36,450 nt of DNA from Deinococcus sp. Arct2-2 (GTDB taxonomy: Bacteria; Deinococcota; Deinococci; Deinococcales; Deinococcaceae): the NCBI RefSeq assembly GCF_004801315.1, contig NZ_SSNW01000059.1:1-36450 (forward strand). Direction: 5' to 3'. This document shows, piece after piece, positions 8,726 to 16,835 of the stretch. Each line of letters begins with the position of its first letter. Position 1 is the stretch's first letter. The notes beneath the pieces are model-generated. The model saw only the letters and a program-made list of their open reading frames with translations, was not told the origin of the DNA and searched no databases. The translations under genes and the position numbers were made by a program.

Positions 8726-8750
8726 AGGGTTCCTGTCATGATCCCTAGAT
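8721..8750. promoter_or_regulatory. Imperfect inverted repeat at the start of divergent peptidase genes
   Basis: ATCATAGGG (8721-8729) and CCCTAGAT (8743-8750) form an imperfect inverted repeat over the start codon and SD of the leftward LysM peptidase, inside the 113-bp divergent promoter region. It could be an operator or an mRNA hairpin limiting translation; there is no direct evidence for either. Confidence 0.25.
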
Positions 8751-8838
8751 TTTGCTTGAAAACGGTACGGAACGGTTGGACTCTCCTGGGAAGTGCGTTC
8801 TCAGTGATTCCTGCCCCTGCATCCGGCATAGTGCGGCC

Positions 8839-9858
8839 ATGAATCTTCCTGCGGCTCTGCTCGCCGTGTTGCTGTCCTTCGGCCCAAGCACGTACACCGT
8901 GAAGCCCGGTGACACCCTCTATTCCATCGCCACTGCCCAGGGCACCACCGTATCCGCATTGACGGCACTCAACCGCCTCCAGAGTCCCTCTGTGCGGGTG
9001 GGCCAACTCCTGCAACTGTCTTCCACGGTCGCTGCTCCCGCGGTGCAGCAGATCGCGGGCGTCACGGTCACGGCTCCCGCTCAGGTCCGCATGGGCGACG
9101 CGTTCGTGTTGCGCCTCTCGGGAACGCGGGCGCAGGAGGCGACGGTGCGGTTTCCAAGCGAGGTGGGTGAAGACGTTCGCCTCCCGAACGAGGTGCTGAA
9201 GCCGGTAGTCTCCGCTGGAGGGACGCTGGTGTTCGGACGGGTGGTTTTGGGGAAGACCACGCCCGTCGTGTACGAGATTCGCGTCGGAGAGGACGTGATG
9301 CGGGGTTCGATTCCAGTCACCGATCAGAGACAAGCCACGCAGCATTTGAATCTGCCCTCCAGCATCAGCAGCAGAATGCAGGATCCGGCCCGCAAGGCGG
9401 AGGAAGAGGCGGTTGAACGGGCCTACGCCCTCCGGACGGCCCAGCAGTGGAGCCAACCGTTCCAAGTCGCGCTCTCGACCCGGCTGACGGCGAGTGCATT
9501 TGGTCAACCCCGCACCTACACCGCTGGAAGTCCCGTCGTCTACCACTATGGCGAAGATTACCTTGCCAAACCCGGAACTCCCGTCCGGGCCGTCAATGCA
9601 GGCGTCGTCGTCGTCGCTGGCAAGTATCCCGTTCGCGGCGGTCTGGTGGTGATCGATCACGGCCTAGGGATCACCAGCCTGTATTTCCATCAGCGCCGCG
9701 TGCTGGTGCGCGTGGGCCAAACCGTGGAGCGGGGGCAGCAGCTCGGAGAAGTCGGTTCTGAAGGGGTCAGCAACGCCCCGCATTTGCACTTGGAGCTGCG
9801 GGTACGGGGCGAGGCCACCCGGCCCGCGCAGTGGATGAACCGGATTTGGCCGCAGTAG
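8839..9858 (+). CDS. LysM-M23 peptidoglycan endopeptidase, paralogue, 339 aa
   Basis: Secreted peptidase with the same architecture as the divergent gene at 7625-8725. It has a short signal peptide (MNLPAALLAVLLSFGPS), LysM (YTVKPGDTLYSIATA, residues about 19-60), a conserved linker and a C-terminal M23 domain with ligands in HYGEDY (His236, Asp240) and APHLHLE (His315, His317). The frame stays open upstream to 8752, but ATG 8839 is chosen because it places the signal peptide at the N-terminus. No SD is obvious; CATAGT lies 6 nt before the ATG, so the message may be leaderless. The last 100 residues differ from the paralogue at relatively few positions, whereas the linkers have diverged more. 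Confidence 0.9.
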   Translation: MNLPAALLAVLLSFGPSTYTVKPGDTLYSIATAQGTTVSALTALNRLQSPSVRVGQLLQLSSTVAAPAVQQIAGVTVTAPAQVRMGDAFVLRLSGTRAQEATVRFPSEVGEDVRLPNEVLKPVVSAGGTLVFGRVVLGKTTPVVYEIRVGEDVMRGSIPVTDQRQATQHLNLPSSISSRMQDPARKAEEEAVERAYALRTAQQWSQPFQVALSTRLTASAFGQPRTYTAGSPVVYHYGEDYLAKPGTPVRAVNAGVVVVAGKYPVRGGLVVIDHGLGITSLYFHQRRVLVRVGQTVERGQQLGEVGSEGVSNAPHLHLELRVRGEATRPAQWMNRIWPQ

Positions 9859-10103
9859 GTGGAGGAACACCCCTCGCCGCAACGGCTTGTGGCCGCGGTG
9901 ATGAGGCTTGAGCAGGATCGGCGTGGCAATGGGTGGCAGGCTTGCTAGGGGAGAGTGAGCCCCGGAAGCACAGTAATAAAGACATTGAACACGGGGGACT
10001 GTAGCGCCTCTGATCCCTTCAGCCGCGCCCCCTCCTTGGCTCTTCGGCCACGTCCAGACAGCGGCTGGTTCATCGGCATTTCCCTTGCGGGTTCAGCCTG
10101 CGG

Positions 10104-11336
10104 TCAGGGAAGCATCCCCTCATCCGGCAGGGTCAGGACATGCAGCGCCCGGTCTCCGGCACTGAGATACACGAGGCGCGTTCCGTCTGGAGCCACTTGC
10201 CAGTCGTCGCCCGCGATCTTGTCGGAGAAGGACAGCAGGTCTTCCGTCTGACCCGTGGTCACATCTATACGCAACAGACGGTGGGAAGCCTGGCCCGGCT
10301 CGTAGGGCACGAGCAGCAGCCGGGCATTGTCCTGCCAACGCCCGGACCCGAAGGTGGGCACGGGCCAAACCGCGCCGCCCGCTGTGGGCACGACGAACAG
10401 GCCGCCCCGCCCCGCCGCGTCGAGCGTCACCCGGAACAGCACTTGGGTGCCGTCCGGACTGGGCCGCACCCCACTCAGCAGTTGGCCCTGCGCCAGCACG
10501 CGGGTGCGGCCCGTGGCCCGGTCTACGGTCAGAACCGAGCGCCGGGCATCGTTTCGGGCCAGTCGCCCGGTCAACAGCAGCGTGTCCTCGTTCAGCCAGC
10601 CCACCAGCCGTCCCCCATACACCGTCACCAATGGGCGGGACGGCGCTTTGGCCTCACTTCCGAAGGGATCGGCGGTCAAAACCGTCAAGGGCGTCCAGTC
10701 GCTCCGGTCGGCAGCGCCGTAAGTGGGCCAAGCCAACCGGCCCTCTGGCGACCAGACGGCGTCCCGTCCACTGGTCGGCACCGTGACCACCACTCCCGCC
10801 GAGGACGCGCCGAAGTGCAAGGCCAGAGCCGTTGCCGGGCCAGCGGGCTGCAACCCGTACAGGCTACCCTCGGAGAGCAGCGTCGGTGGAAGACGCCACA
10901 GACCACTGAGTCCTGTGCCATCGGCAGGCACGCTGTACATGCCCACCTCGCGTCCTGCGGGGCGATCGAGGAACAGCAGGTGGGTGCTGTCTGCCGTCCA
11001 GACCGGGTGGGCGCAGCAACCAGCGCGGGAGACCCGTCCGGCGACAGGTTCCAGATTCAGCGCGTCTGGGGAAGGTGATACCGGTACGGGCGGTATCGAT
11101 AAGGGCGACGGCGAAGCAAGTGGCCCCCCGACGGTGGGCACCTCCAGCACCTGACCCACCTTCAGCCCCGGGCCAGTCAGGCTGTTGAGCGTTTGCAGCT
11201 GCGCCACCGTGAGGCCCACCGAGCGCGCCAAGCTGTATAAAGTGTCACCCGGCTTGACGGTGTAGGGTGCTGCCGAAGCCGAAGCCGTCCAGAAGGCCGC
11301 CCACACGGCGCCCGCCCACAGGCTTCTGCGCCTCAT
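10104..11336 (-). CDS. LysM plus TolB/WD40-like beta-propeller exported protein, 410 aa
   Basis: An exported protein: signal peptide (residues 1-23, ending SASA), one LysM repeat (YTVKPGDTLYSLARS to GQVLEVP, 25-67), a Pro/Ser-rich linker, then about 300 residues of repeating four-stranded blades. Blades show patterns such as PVWTADSTHLLFLD, AVWSPEGRLAWPT, GVRPSPDGTQVLFRV and WQVAPDGTRLVYLS, which are TolB/PD40-type propeller signatures. Such propellers bind partners and have no known catalysis. A much longer frame runs upstream, but ATG 11336 is preferred because it gives the signal peptide and overlaps the stop of the upstream M23 gene (ATGA, 11336-11333). LysM should hold it in peptidoglycan beside its operon partner, which lacks a LysM. 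Confidence 0.85.
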   Translation of the reverse strand: MRRRSLWAGAVWAAFWTASASAAPYTVKPGDTLYSLARSVGLTVAQLQTLNSLTGPGLKVGQVLEVPTVGGPLASPSPLSIPPVPVSPSPDALNLEPVAGRVSRAGCCAHPVWTADSTHLLFLDRPAGREVGMYSVPADGTGLSGLWRLPPTLLSEGSLYGLQPAGPATALALHFGASSAGVVVTVPTSGRDAVWSPEGRLAWPTYGAADRSDWTPLTVLTADPFGSEAKAPSRPLVTVYGGRLVGWLNEDTLLLTGRLARNDARRSVLTVDRATGRTRVLAQGQLLSGVRPSPDGTQVLFRVTLDAAGRGGLFVVPTAGGAVWPVPTFGSGRWQDNARLLLVPYEPGQASHRLLRIDVTTGQTEDLLSFSDKIAGDDWQVAPDGTRLVYLSAGDRALHVLTLPDEGMLP

Positions 11337-12085
11337 TTTCTCACCGGCGTGCTGGGCGTAGGGGGCGGCCAAGGCTGAGCAAAGTTGTTCAGGAGCGGGC
11401 CGTGCAGCCGGACGCCCGGCTGATCTTCGGGAAACTGCCAGACGCCGGGTTGCCGCAGGTCTTGCTGGAAACCCGCGCTGTCCATGTCCGGATCCGCCAA
11501 GCCCAGTGAGGCCCAGTCGGCCTGCAAGTAGCCCACAGGGTTCAGCAGCAGTTGATGCGAATGATCGCGGATCTCCAGGTGCAGGTGCGGCTCGGACACA
11601 CACGTCTCTTGGGAGTCGCCCGAGAGGGCCACCACCTCGCCGCGCCGAACCCGCTGCCCCACCTTGACAGCGGCCTTGTTGAGCAGGTGCCCGTAGAGGC
11701 TGGAGAGGCCGTCCGGATGAGTGATGACCAAGTTGTGCGGCCCGGAACCATGCGGGCCATCCACCTCTGAGACGACGCCGTCAGTGATTGCCACGACTGG
11801 GGTGCCGCAAGGGGCACTGAAATCCAGCCCGAAGTGCATGCCCTGCCCATTGCCGTACAGACTGCGCCGCTGTTCGTAGGCGAAGGTGGTATTGCCGTAG
11901 AACTGCCCCATCAACCAAGTGTCTGGCCCCGGAGATGCCGCGAAGGGCAGCCCGTACTGGCCAGCAGGTGCGGGCAGACTGGAGAGTGCCGCCGACTTGC
12001 CCACATGCGCGGAAGCGGTCCCCGTGTACAGCGGCCAGAGGAGCAGGCAAAGCAAGGAGACCCTTGAATTCGCGGAGCCGCTCAC
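11333..12085 (-). CDS. M23 family metallopeptidase without LysM, 250 aa
   Basis: Secreted M23/LytM-type endopeptidase. It has a signal peptide (residues 1-26, ending TASA), then the catalytic domain with zinc ligands in MHFGLDFS (His84, Asp88) and PHLHLE (His167, His169). A second conserved His lies in SSLYGHLL (His133). The C-terminal 70 residues are Pro-rich and unlike the other M23 proteins here. Start GTG 12085 has AGGTG about 6 nt upstream. Its stop overlaps the ATG of the LysM/propeller gene, so the two are coupled. The cell-wall anchor (LysM) and the hydrolase thus sit on separate coupled proteins, unlike the neighbouring fused versions. Confidence 0.88.
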   Translation of the reverse strand: MSGSANSRVSLLCLLLWPLYTGTASAHVGKSAALSSLPAPAGQYGLPFAASPGPDTWLMGQFYGNTTFAYEQRRSLYGNGQGMHFGLDFSAPCGTPVVAITDGVVSEVDGPHGSGPHNLVITHPDGLSSLYGHLLNKAAVKVGQRVRRGEVVALSGDSQETCVSEPHLHLEIRDHSHQLLLNPVGYLQADWASLGLADPDMDSAGFQQDLRQPGVWQFPEDQPGVRLHGPLLNNFAQPWPPPTPSTPVRK

Positions 12086-12202
12086 AGCCGCACCTGTGGC
12101 CGTGGTGAGGGCATAGATACGGTCAATCTACACCGCATCACCTGACGACGCCCACCGACAAGAACCCTGCATGCGGCACAGTACCACCGGCTAGACAGCG
12201 CT

Positions 12203-12955
12203 TCACCCTTGGGCTTCAATGACCATCAGCCTGGGCACGCCTCCAAACAACCCCGGCCCAGACGCCACAGGCTCAGCCAAGTGGGTCACCTGAAAGCCGG
12301 TGCCCGTCAAGGGATTGACGATGGAAGCCAGTGTCCGGTGGTGCGCGCCGAAATGGCCCCGCAGGCCTGCGTTGCCGGACTGCCAAGCGCCCACTTGATG
12401 GTAGTTGCGGATGATATAGCCGACCCTCTCTTCGCCGTCGTTCAGAAACTGCGGCCCCGTCAACTCGTGGAAGGGGGCCTCGAAACAAGGGTGCAGGCAG
12501 GAGAAAACCAGCACCCCACCGGGCTTCAGCACCCGGCGCATGGCCGCGAACAACTGACCGTGATGGGGAATGTCCATCAAGGCCAGCGAAGAGACCACGA
12601 CGTCCACAGACGCGTCGGCAAGTGTCCCGAGAGTCTGGGCGTCATCCAGGCGGTATTCGAGGGAGGGGAGCTGGGTTCGGCGGCGCGCCTGGGCCAGCAG
12701 GTTGCGGGAAATGTCGATGCCGATGACCTGCTTGGGCTGATACTGCGAGACGAAGCGGCTGAGGTGCCCTTCCCCGCAGGCCACATCCAAAACCACCAGA
12801 TTCGCCACGCGGTTCTGACGACGCTGCTCGAACACGCCCAGCATGGCTTGCCAAGGGCCACTGGGGTCAGCCAGCATCTCATCGACCAGATCGACGTACC
12901 ACTGGGTGAATTCATCGTATCTCGCTTCCGGAAGGGTCAGAATTGGGCTTGGCAC
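12203..12955 (-). CDS. Class I SAM-dependent methyltransferase, 250 aa
   Basis: Rossmann-type methyltransferase. Motif I is VLDVACGEGHLSRF (residues 55-68), the acidic residue ending strand 2 is in VIGIDIS (Asp81), and the post-motif region has YRLDDAQTLG and VDVVVSSLALMDI (118-130). RVLKPGGVLVFS is the typical strand-5 approach motif. The family (UbiE/Methyltransf_11-like) methylates small molecules; the substrate cannot be predicted. GTG 12955 is preceded by AAGGAG at about 8 nt, which settles the start. It lies 63 bp downstream of the MFS gene on the same strand, so the two probably form an operon. Confidence 0.88.
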   Translation of the reverse strand: MPSPILTLPEARYDEFTQWYVDLVDEMLADPSGPWQAMLGVFEQRRQNRVANLVVLDVACGEGHLSRFVSQYQPKQVIGIDISRNLLAQARRRTQLPSLEYRLDDAQTLGTLADASVDVVVSSLALMDIPHHGQLFAAMRRVLKPGGVLVFSCLHPCFEAPFHELTGPQFLNDGEERVGYIIRNYHQVGAWQSGNAGLRGHFGAHHRTLASIVNPLTGTGFQVTHLAEPVASGPGLFGGVPRLMVIEAQG

Positions 12956-13018
12956 AGGGAAACGCTCCTTGGAGGACTGAGGGTGATGGAGGGAGGCGGT
13001 GCAAGAAACGATCCCGGA

Positions 13019-14197
13019 TTAAGCGGGCAACGGCACGTCCGGATCTGGTTCGGCAAACACTTTCAGGCCAGCACTCAACGCCGCACACACCAGGGCCAGG
13101 AGGAGAGGCAGAGCAAACGCGGCCTTCAGCGTCGAGGCGTGAACCACGACGCCCACCAAGGGAGGCCCGGCCAGAAAGCCGCCGTAAAAGACCGCCGTCA
13201 TCAGCGCGACGCCCCGGGCCTGGCCGAGTTGCCAAGCGGCGCTGAACCCCAGTGGGGCCAGCACAGACAATCCCAAGCCCACCAGCGCGAAGCCCAGCAA
13301 GACCAGGCTGGGAACGGTTCCTGCCCACTGCACGCCCACAAACCCGGCGGTGGCCAAAAGAGCCGCCCCCGTTGCCAAGCGGCCCCGCCCCAGCACGGCA
13401 CACAGCCGGTTCCCGCACACCCGGCCCACCACCATCATCAACGCGAAACTGGTGAAGCCCAGACTGGCAGACGAGGCGGGAGCGTTCAGCACCCCCCTGA
13501 CGTACACGGCGGCCCAATCATTGACCGCGCCTTCACAGAGGGCAGCACTGAAGCCCACCAAGAGCAGCAGACCCAGCAAGACACTGGGCCGCTCCCTGCC
13601 GCTTAGGGTGGGCTGGGTCAGGACGCGCCTCGGGAACTGAAGGGCCAAAACGCTCCCGGCCAGCCCCACCAGCAAGCTGACGCCGCCCAAGTGATGAAGC
13701 AGCGAGACGCCCCGCGTGAGGAGCAAGCCCCCCAGCAGTCCACCGGCCAAGGCCCCCATAGAAAACGCGGCGTGAAACCCAGACATGATGGGATGATGCA
13801 CTTGGTCTTCCAGCCAAGTGCCGGTGGCATTGAGCACCAAGTCGGCGCCCCCAAACCCCAGACCGTACACCAGCAGGCTCAGCACCACCAGCGGCAAACT
13901 CGGACTCAGGGGCAACCCGATCAATCCCAGCGCCATAGCAACGACACTCAGCAGCAACGTAGCCCGGACGCCCCAGCGCTGCATCAACCAGCCCACGGGT
14001 GCGAGCGCCGCCACATTGCCCACGACCAGGGTGAACAACAGCCCAGAAAGGTGCAATGGGCCAAGAGAAAAACGCTCCTGAACGGCTGGGATCTGTACCG
14101 CCCACGAGGAAAACAGGAGGCCGTTGAGGAAAAACAGGCCCCAAATCCGGGGGATCAGCTCAGAAGAGGCAATGGAAAAAGAGGTGAGGTGTGTCAT
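13019..14197 (-). CDS. MFS transporter, 392 aa
   Basis: A 12-helix major facilitator protein of the YbjJ-like/exporter type. Hydrophobic segments run from LFFLNGLLFSSWAVQIPA (first helix) to a last helix near LPLLLALVCAALSAGL, with basic cytoplasmic loops such as QRWGVRA after the second helix. The frame is open to 14272, but ATG 14197 is preferred because AGGGAG lies at SD distance and the extra 25 residues are not membrane-like. Such proteins export small molecules or sugars by proton exchange. The linked methyltransferase might modify the same compound; that is inference only. Confidence 0.85.
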   Translation of the reverse strand: MTHLTSFSIASSELIPRIWGLFFLNGLLFSSWAVQIPAVQERFSLGPLHLSGLLFTLVVGNVAALAPVGWLMQRWGVRATLLLSVVAMALGLIGLPLSPSLPLVVLSLLVYGLGFGGADLVLNATGTWLEDQVHHPIMSGFHAAFSMGALAGGLLGGLLLTRGVSLLHHLGGVSLLVGLAGSVLALQFPRRVLTQPTLSGRERPSVLLGLLLLVGFSAALCEGAVNDWAAVYVRGVLNAPASSASLGFTSFALMMVVGRVCGNRLCAVLGRGRLATGAALLATAGFVGVQWAGTVPSLVLLGFALVGLGLSVLAPLGFSAAWQLGQARGVALMTAVFYGGFLAGPPLVGVVVHASTLKAAFALPLLLALVCAALSAGLKVFAEPDPDVPLPA

Positions 14198-14530
14198 GCC
14201 GTGCTCCCTGAGTTGAGCTGCTTCGGAGGCCCACTGCCTCCACTGGTGCGGAAACGTCAAGACGAACAACACAGGGGTTGCGGAAGCTCCAGACCGGCGT
14301 CGAGCACGATGCGGGAGAGGAAGTCTTGCGCGGGACGCCTCTGGAGCGCCGAAGAAGAAGCTGTGACCTGGCCTCCCGTCCTCGAACCAGACAAGGCGCG
14401 GAGGCTGCCTCGAATGTCTTCATTTCTCATGGCACTCATCTCGGACGCCACGAACGAGCGGTTCCCTATACCCAGACTCTGATCAGGGCGGCAGCAGACG
14501 AGGAATAGATTTTTCGCATAGTGCTCCTGG

Positions 14531-14554
14531 AGCCGGGTCAATCAGCACCCGGCT
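14531..14554. repeat. Inverted repeat with 8-bp perfect stem and 8-nt loop
   Basis: AGCCGGGT (14531-14538) pairs perfectly with ACCCGGCT (14547-14554) across 8 nt. The GC-rich hairpin has no following T-run, so an intrinsic terminator is unlikely. It may be a structured RNA or an operator. Confidence 0.45.
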
Positions 14555-14802
14555 TGAGACGAGATGAGGCAGGAGAGAACGAGGGAAAGGCGGGCTGAAC
14601 CCAACTGCTCGGGCGGGTGATGCGTCCAGTGGGGCTGCCTTGCTGCAGGAGCGAACCGACTGGCTTTTCAAGGCGCGGCGTCTGACCGGACGCTGTGGTG
14701 GCTTCCCGCGCTTTGAACTCCCCAAGCGTCTCCTCTGGATGGTGGCCCAGATGCACGTTGTCGGATGAGGTCAGTGTGGGTTATCCATCAGATCGTCGGT
14801 AG

Positions 14803-14841
14803 GGGGTTAACCCCTTAGGGGGAAACAGGCCCTTCATGAAG
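14803..14841. promoter_or_regulatory. Two adjacent palindromes upstream of the two-component operon
   Basis: GGGGTTAACCCC (14803-14814) and CTTCATGAAG (14832-14841) are perfect palindromes 17 bp apart and about 80-118 bp upstream of the kinase ATG at 14921. Position and symmetry fit binding sites for dimeric regulators, possibly the cognate response regulator. Binding is inferred. Confidence 0.35.
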
Positions 14842-14920
14842 TTCACAAGACCGTGCACACTGCTTCACGGCCAGAGCTCCCCCCCTACTCCCCCTTCGCT
14901 TGGGCGTGCCAAGATCAAGG

Positions 14921-16105
14921 ATGACCGTTAAGCTGCCCCACCAAGCCTCGGTGGGCCATCTGGACTGGTCACCTTTTGCCCAACAGATCGTCGAAGACGC
15001 CGAGGCCGCGCTGGGGTTCCCGTTTATCGTGCTGTCGCGTTTCGATACGGCCGCCCGCACGACGCAGCCGGTCTTCATCGGCGGACTGCACGGCCGCAAC
15101 AATCAGCGCGCCCTGCGGCTCGGGCGACGCCTGATCCCGCGCTTTGACCTGTACACGGTCGGCTCTGTCGACGCCAATCCGTTGCTGCGGGCCACCTTCG
15201 AGGGAACGGAGCCGGTGATGGGGTCGGTCGAAGACTTCACGCACGGGGTGGTGCCCCCGCTGATCGCCCGGATTGCCAGCCACATTGCAGGAGCCGCGCA
15301 CGTCATCGCCATTCCGCTGTGTGTCGAGCACCGGGTGCTGGGCAGCTTGTCATTCCATCAGCGCACCCCGCACTTCAGCCCGCAGTGGATTCGCACCGGG
15401 CAGGCGTTCGCCCGGCAAGTGGCACTCTCTATTCACAATGCCGAACTGCTCGAAGAAGGGCGACGTGCTTCGGCCGCCCTAGAAGCCTCGCGCCGTCTGG
15501 TCAGCGAGGCCGAGGAGCGCACCCGGCGCGACATCAGCGAGTTCCTGCATTCCCGAGTGCAGTCGCGGCTCCTGGTGGCCGAGTACCGCCTGAGCGAGAT
15601 CGCGGACGTGAGCGAGGAGGCGCGCCGCCGCATCGAAGCCGTGCGGGCCGAGTTGGAACACCTGCGCGAGCATGACGTGCGGCAGGTCAGTCACCGGCTT
15701 CACCCTGAAGCGCTACGGATGGGTCTGGTGGCCGCGTTGCAGATCTTGGCGTCACAGCTGCACGGCGTGCTGGACGTGCGGCTGGTGGCCGACGACGCCC
15801 TCATCGCCGCAGAACGCACGTTGCCGCTGCCCCTGAAACTGGTGGCCTTCCGCGCCACCGAAGAAGCGCTGGGCAACGTTCTCAAGCACGCGGCGGCAGG
15901 CTGCGCCACGGTGTGGCTGGGGTTGGAACCGGGCAGGCTGAGGCTGGAAGTCACAGACGACGGGCGCGGGTTTGAAGTGGGAGCGCAGCCTCCAGGCTTG
16001 GGGCTGCTGTGCCTGGGGGCGCGGGTGGAGAGTGCAGGAGGATGCTGGGGCATCGAGAGCCGCCGGGGTGGCCCCACCCGGGTCTGGGCGGAGGTGCCGA
16101 GGTGA
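14921..16105 (+). CDS. Cytoplasmic GAF-domain sensor histidine kinase (HisKA_3-like), 394 aa
   Basis: Order of domains: GAF sensor (residues about 15-175), coiled linker (AELLEEGRRASAALEASRRL), dimerisation/phosphoacceptor helix RRDISEFLHSRVQSRLL (His210), and a HATPase_c domain with N-box TEEALGNVLKHA (313-324), DDGRGF (346-351) and GLGLLCLGARV. There are no membrane segments, so it senses a cytoplasmic ligand or redox state. The phosphoacceptor His is followed by Ser rather than the usual Asp/Glu of NarL-type kinases. ATG 14921 is used; a TTG at 14900 would add 7 residues. No good SD precedes either start. The stop overlaps the GTG start of the response regulator (GTGA, 16102), so the pair is coupled. 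Confidence 0.88.
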   Translation: MTVKLPHQASVGHLDWSPFAQQIVEDAEAALGFPFIVLSRFDTAARTTQPVFIGGLHGRNNQRALRLGRRLIPRFDLYTVGSVDANPLLRATFEGTEPVMGSVEDFTHGVVPPLIARIASHIAGAAHVIAIPLCVEHRVLGSLSFHQRTPHFSPQWIRTGQAFARQVALSIHNAELLEEGRRASAALEASRRLVSEAEERTRRDISEFLHSRVQSRLLVAEYRLSEIADVSEEARRRIEAVRAELEHLREHDVRQVSHRLHPEALRMGLVAALQILASQLHGVLDVRLVADDALIAAERTLPLPLKLVAFRATEEALGNVLKHAAAGCATVWLGLEPGRLRLEVTDDGRGFEVGAQPPGLGLLCLGARVESAGGCWGIESRRGGPTRVWAEVPR

Positions 16106-16797
16106 GTCCCCTTCAGGTGAGTCTGGCCCACGTCGCCCTCGTGGAGGACGAAGCCCTGTTCCGCGATCTGCTGTGCCACGCGCTGGAACGCACCGGGCAA
16201 GTCCGGGTGATCGGCAGTTACGGCAGTGCCGGAGAGGCGCGCTCGGGCCAAGGAATGACGCAGGCAGACGTCGTGTTGCTCGACATCGACCTCGGCGGGG
16301 AAGACGGCGTCACGCTGGGGCGGCAACTGCGGGCACGTCATCCCGCACTGGGCATCGTGCTGCTGTCCAATCACGCCCACCTCGCCTTTGCACGCGAACT
16401 GATCGCCGCAGACCTGACCGGCTGGGCCTACCTGCTCAAAAAGTCGGTGCGGGACGTGCAGACCATCCTGCGGGCCATCGAGGGAGTGCGCCGGGGGCAA
16501 GTCGTGCTCGATCCGCTACTGGCACAGGGCGAACCGGGTGGCGGCCGCTTTCGGCATCTCACGGCCCGTCAGACGGAACTGTGGAGCCTGATCACTCAGG
16601 GGTATTCCAATGCCGCCATCGCCGGTCACTTGGGCCTCAGCCCCAAATGGATCGACAACGCGGTGGGCGGCCTGTACGCGGCCCTCGAACTCGGCACCCA
16701 TGACCCACAGACCAACGCCCGAGTGTCGGCGGCATTGTTGTACGCCCGTGAGGCTGGGGACGCGTACCTCACTGTGCTGGACGATCCCAGGGAGTGA
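16102..16797 (+). CDS. LuxR/NarL-family response regulator, 231 aa
   Basis: Receiver domain (residues 8-130): the acidic pocket is in VALVEDEALF (Glu15, Asp16), the phospho-Asp is in VVLLDIDLGGEDG (Asp61), and the Ser and Lys positions are in IVLLSN (Ser89) and YLLKKS (113/114). It is followed by a LuxR-type helix-turn-helix (RHLTARQTELWSLITQGYSNAAIAGHLGLS..., 151-198). The recognition helix SPKWIDNAVGGLYAAL is unusual for the family. GTG 16102 is chosen because GGAGG lies just upstream and it overlaps the kinase stop. It should act as the partner of that kinase; target genes are unknown, but its own upstream palindromes are plausible sites. Confidence 0.88.
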   Translation: MSPLQVSLAHVALVEDEALFRDLLCHALERTGQVRVIGSYGSAGEARSGQGMTQADVVLLDIDLGGEDGVTLGRQLRARHPALGIVLLSNHAHLAFARELIAADLTGWAYLLKKSVRDVQTILRAIEGVRRGQVVLDPLLAQGEPGGGRFRHLTARQTELWSLITQGYSNAAIAGHLGLSPKWIDNAVGGLYAALELGTHDPQTNARVSAALLYAREAGDAYLTVLDDPRE

Positions 16798-16835
16798 TCA
16801 GGGGCCACCCGAGACGCTCACCCCCCCTCGCCGTT

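Larger units (their letters stand above)
14198..14920. other. Long intergenic region with several inverted repeats
   Basis: 723 bp separate the leftward MFS gene from the rightward histidine kinase gene. Short open frames exist (for example minus 14541-14257), but I recognise no protein and see no strong SD. It holds an 8-bp stem inverted repeat at 14531-14554 and two perfect palindromes close to the kinase gene (14803-14814 and 14832-14841). Confidence 0.5.

Noticed and set aside
10104..11603. 499-residue version of the LysM/propeller protein starting at 11603
   Set aside because: The extra 89 residues overlap the M23 gene, are Ala/Arg/Pro-rich shadow sequence and would bury the signal peptide.
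14257..14541. 94-codon minus-strand frame in the gap before the histidine kinase gene
   Set aside because: No SD, no similarity I recognise and it ends in low-complexity sequence; not enough to call a gene.
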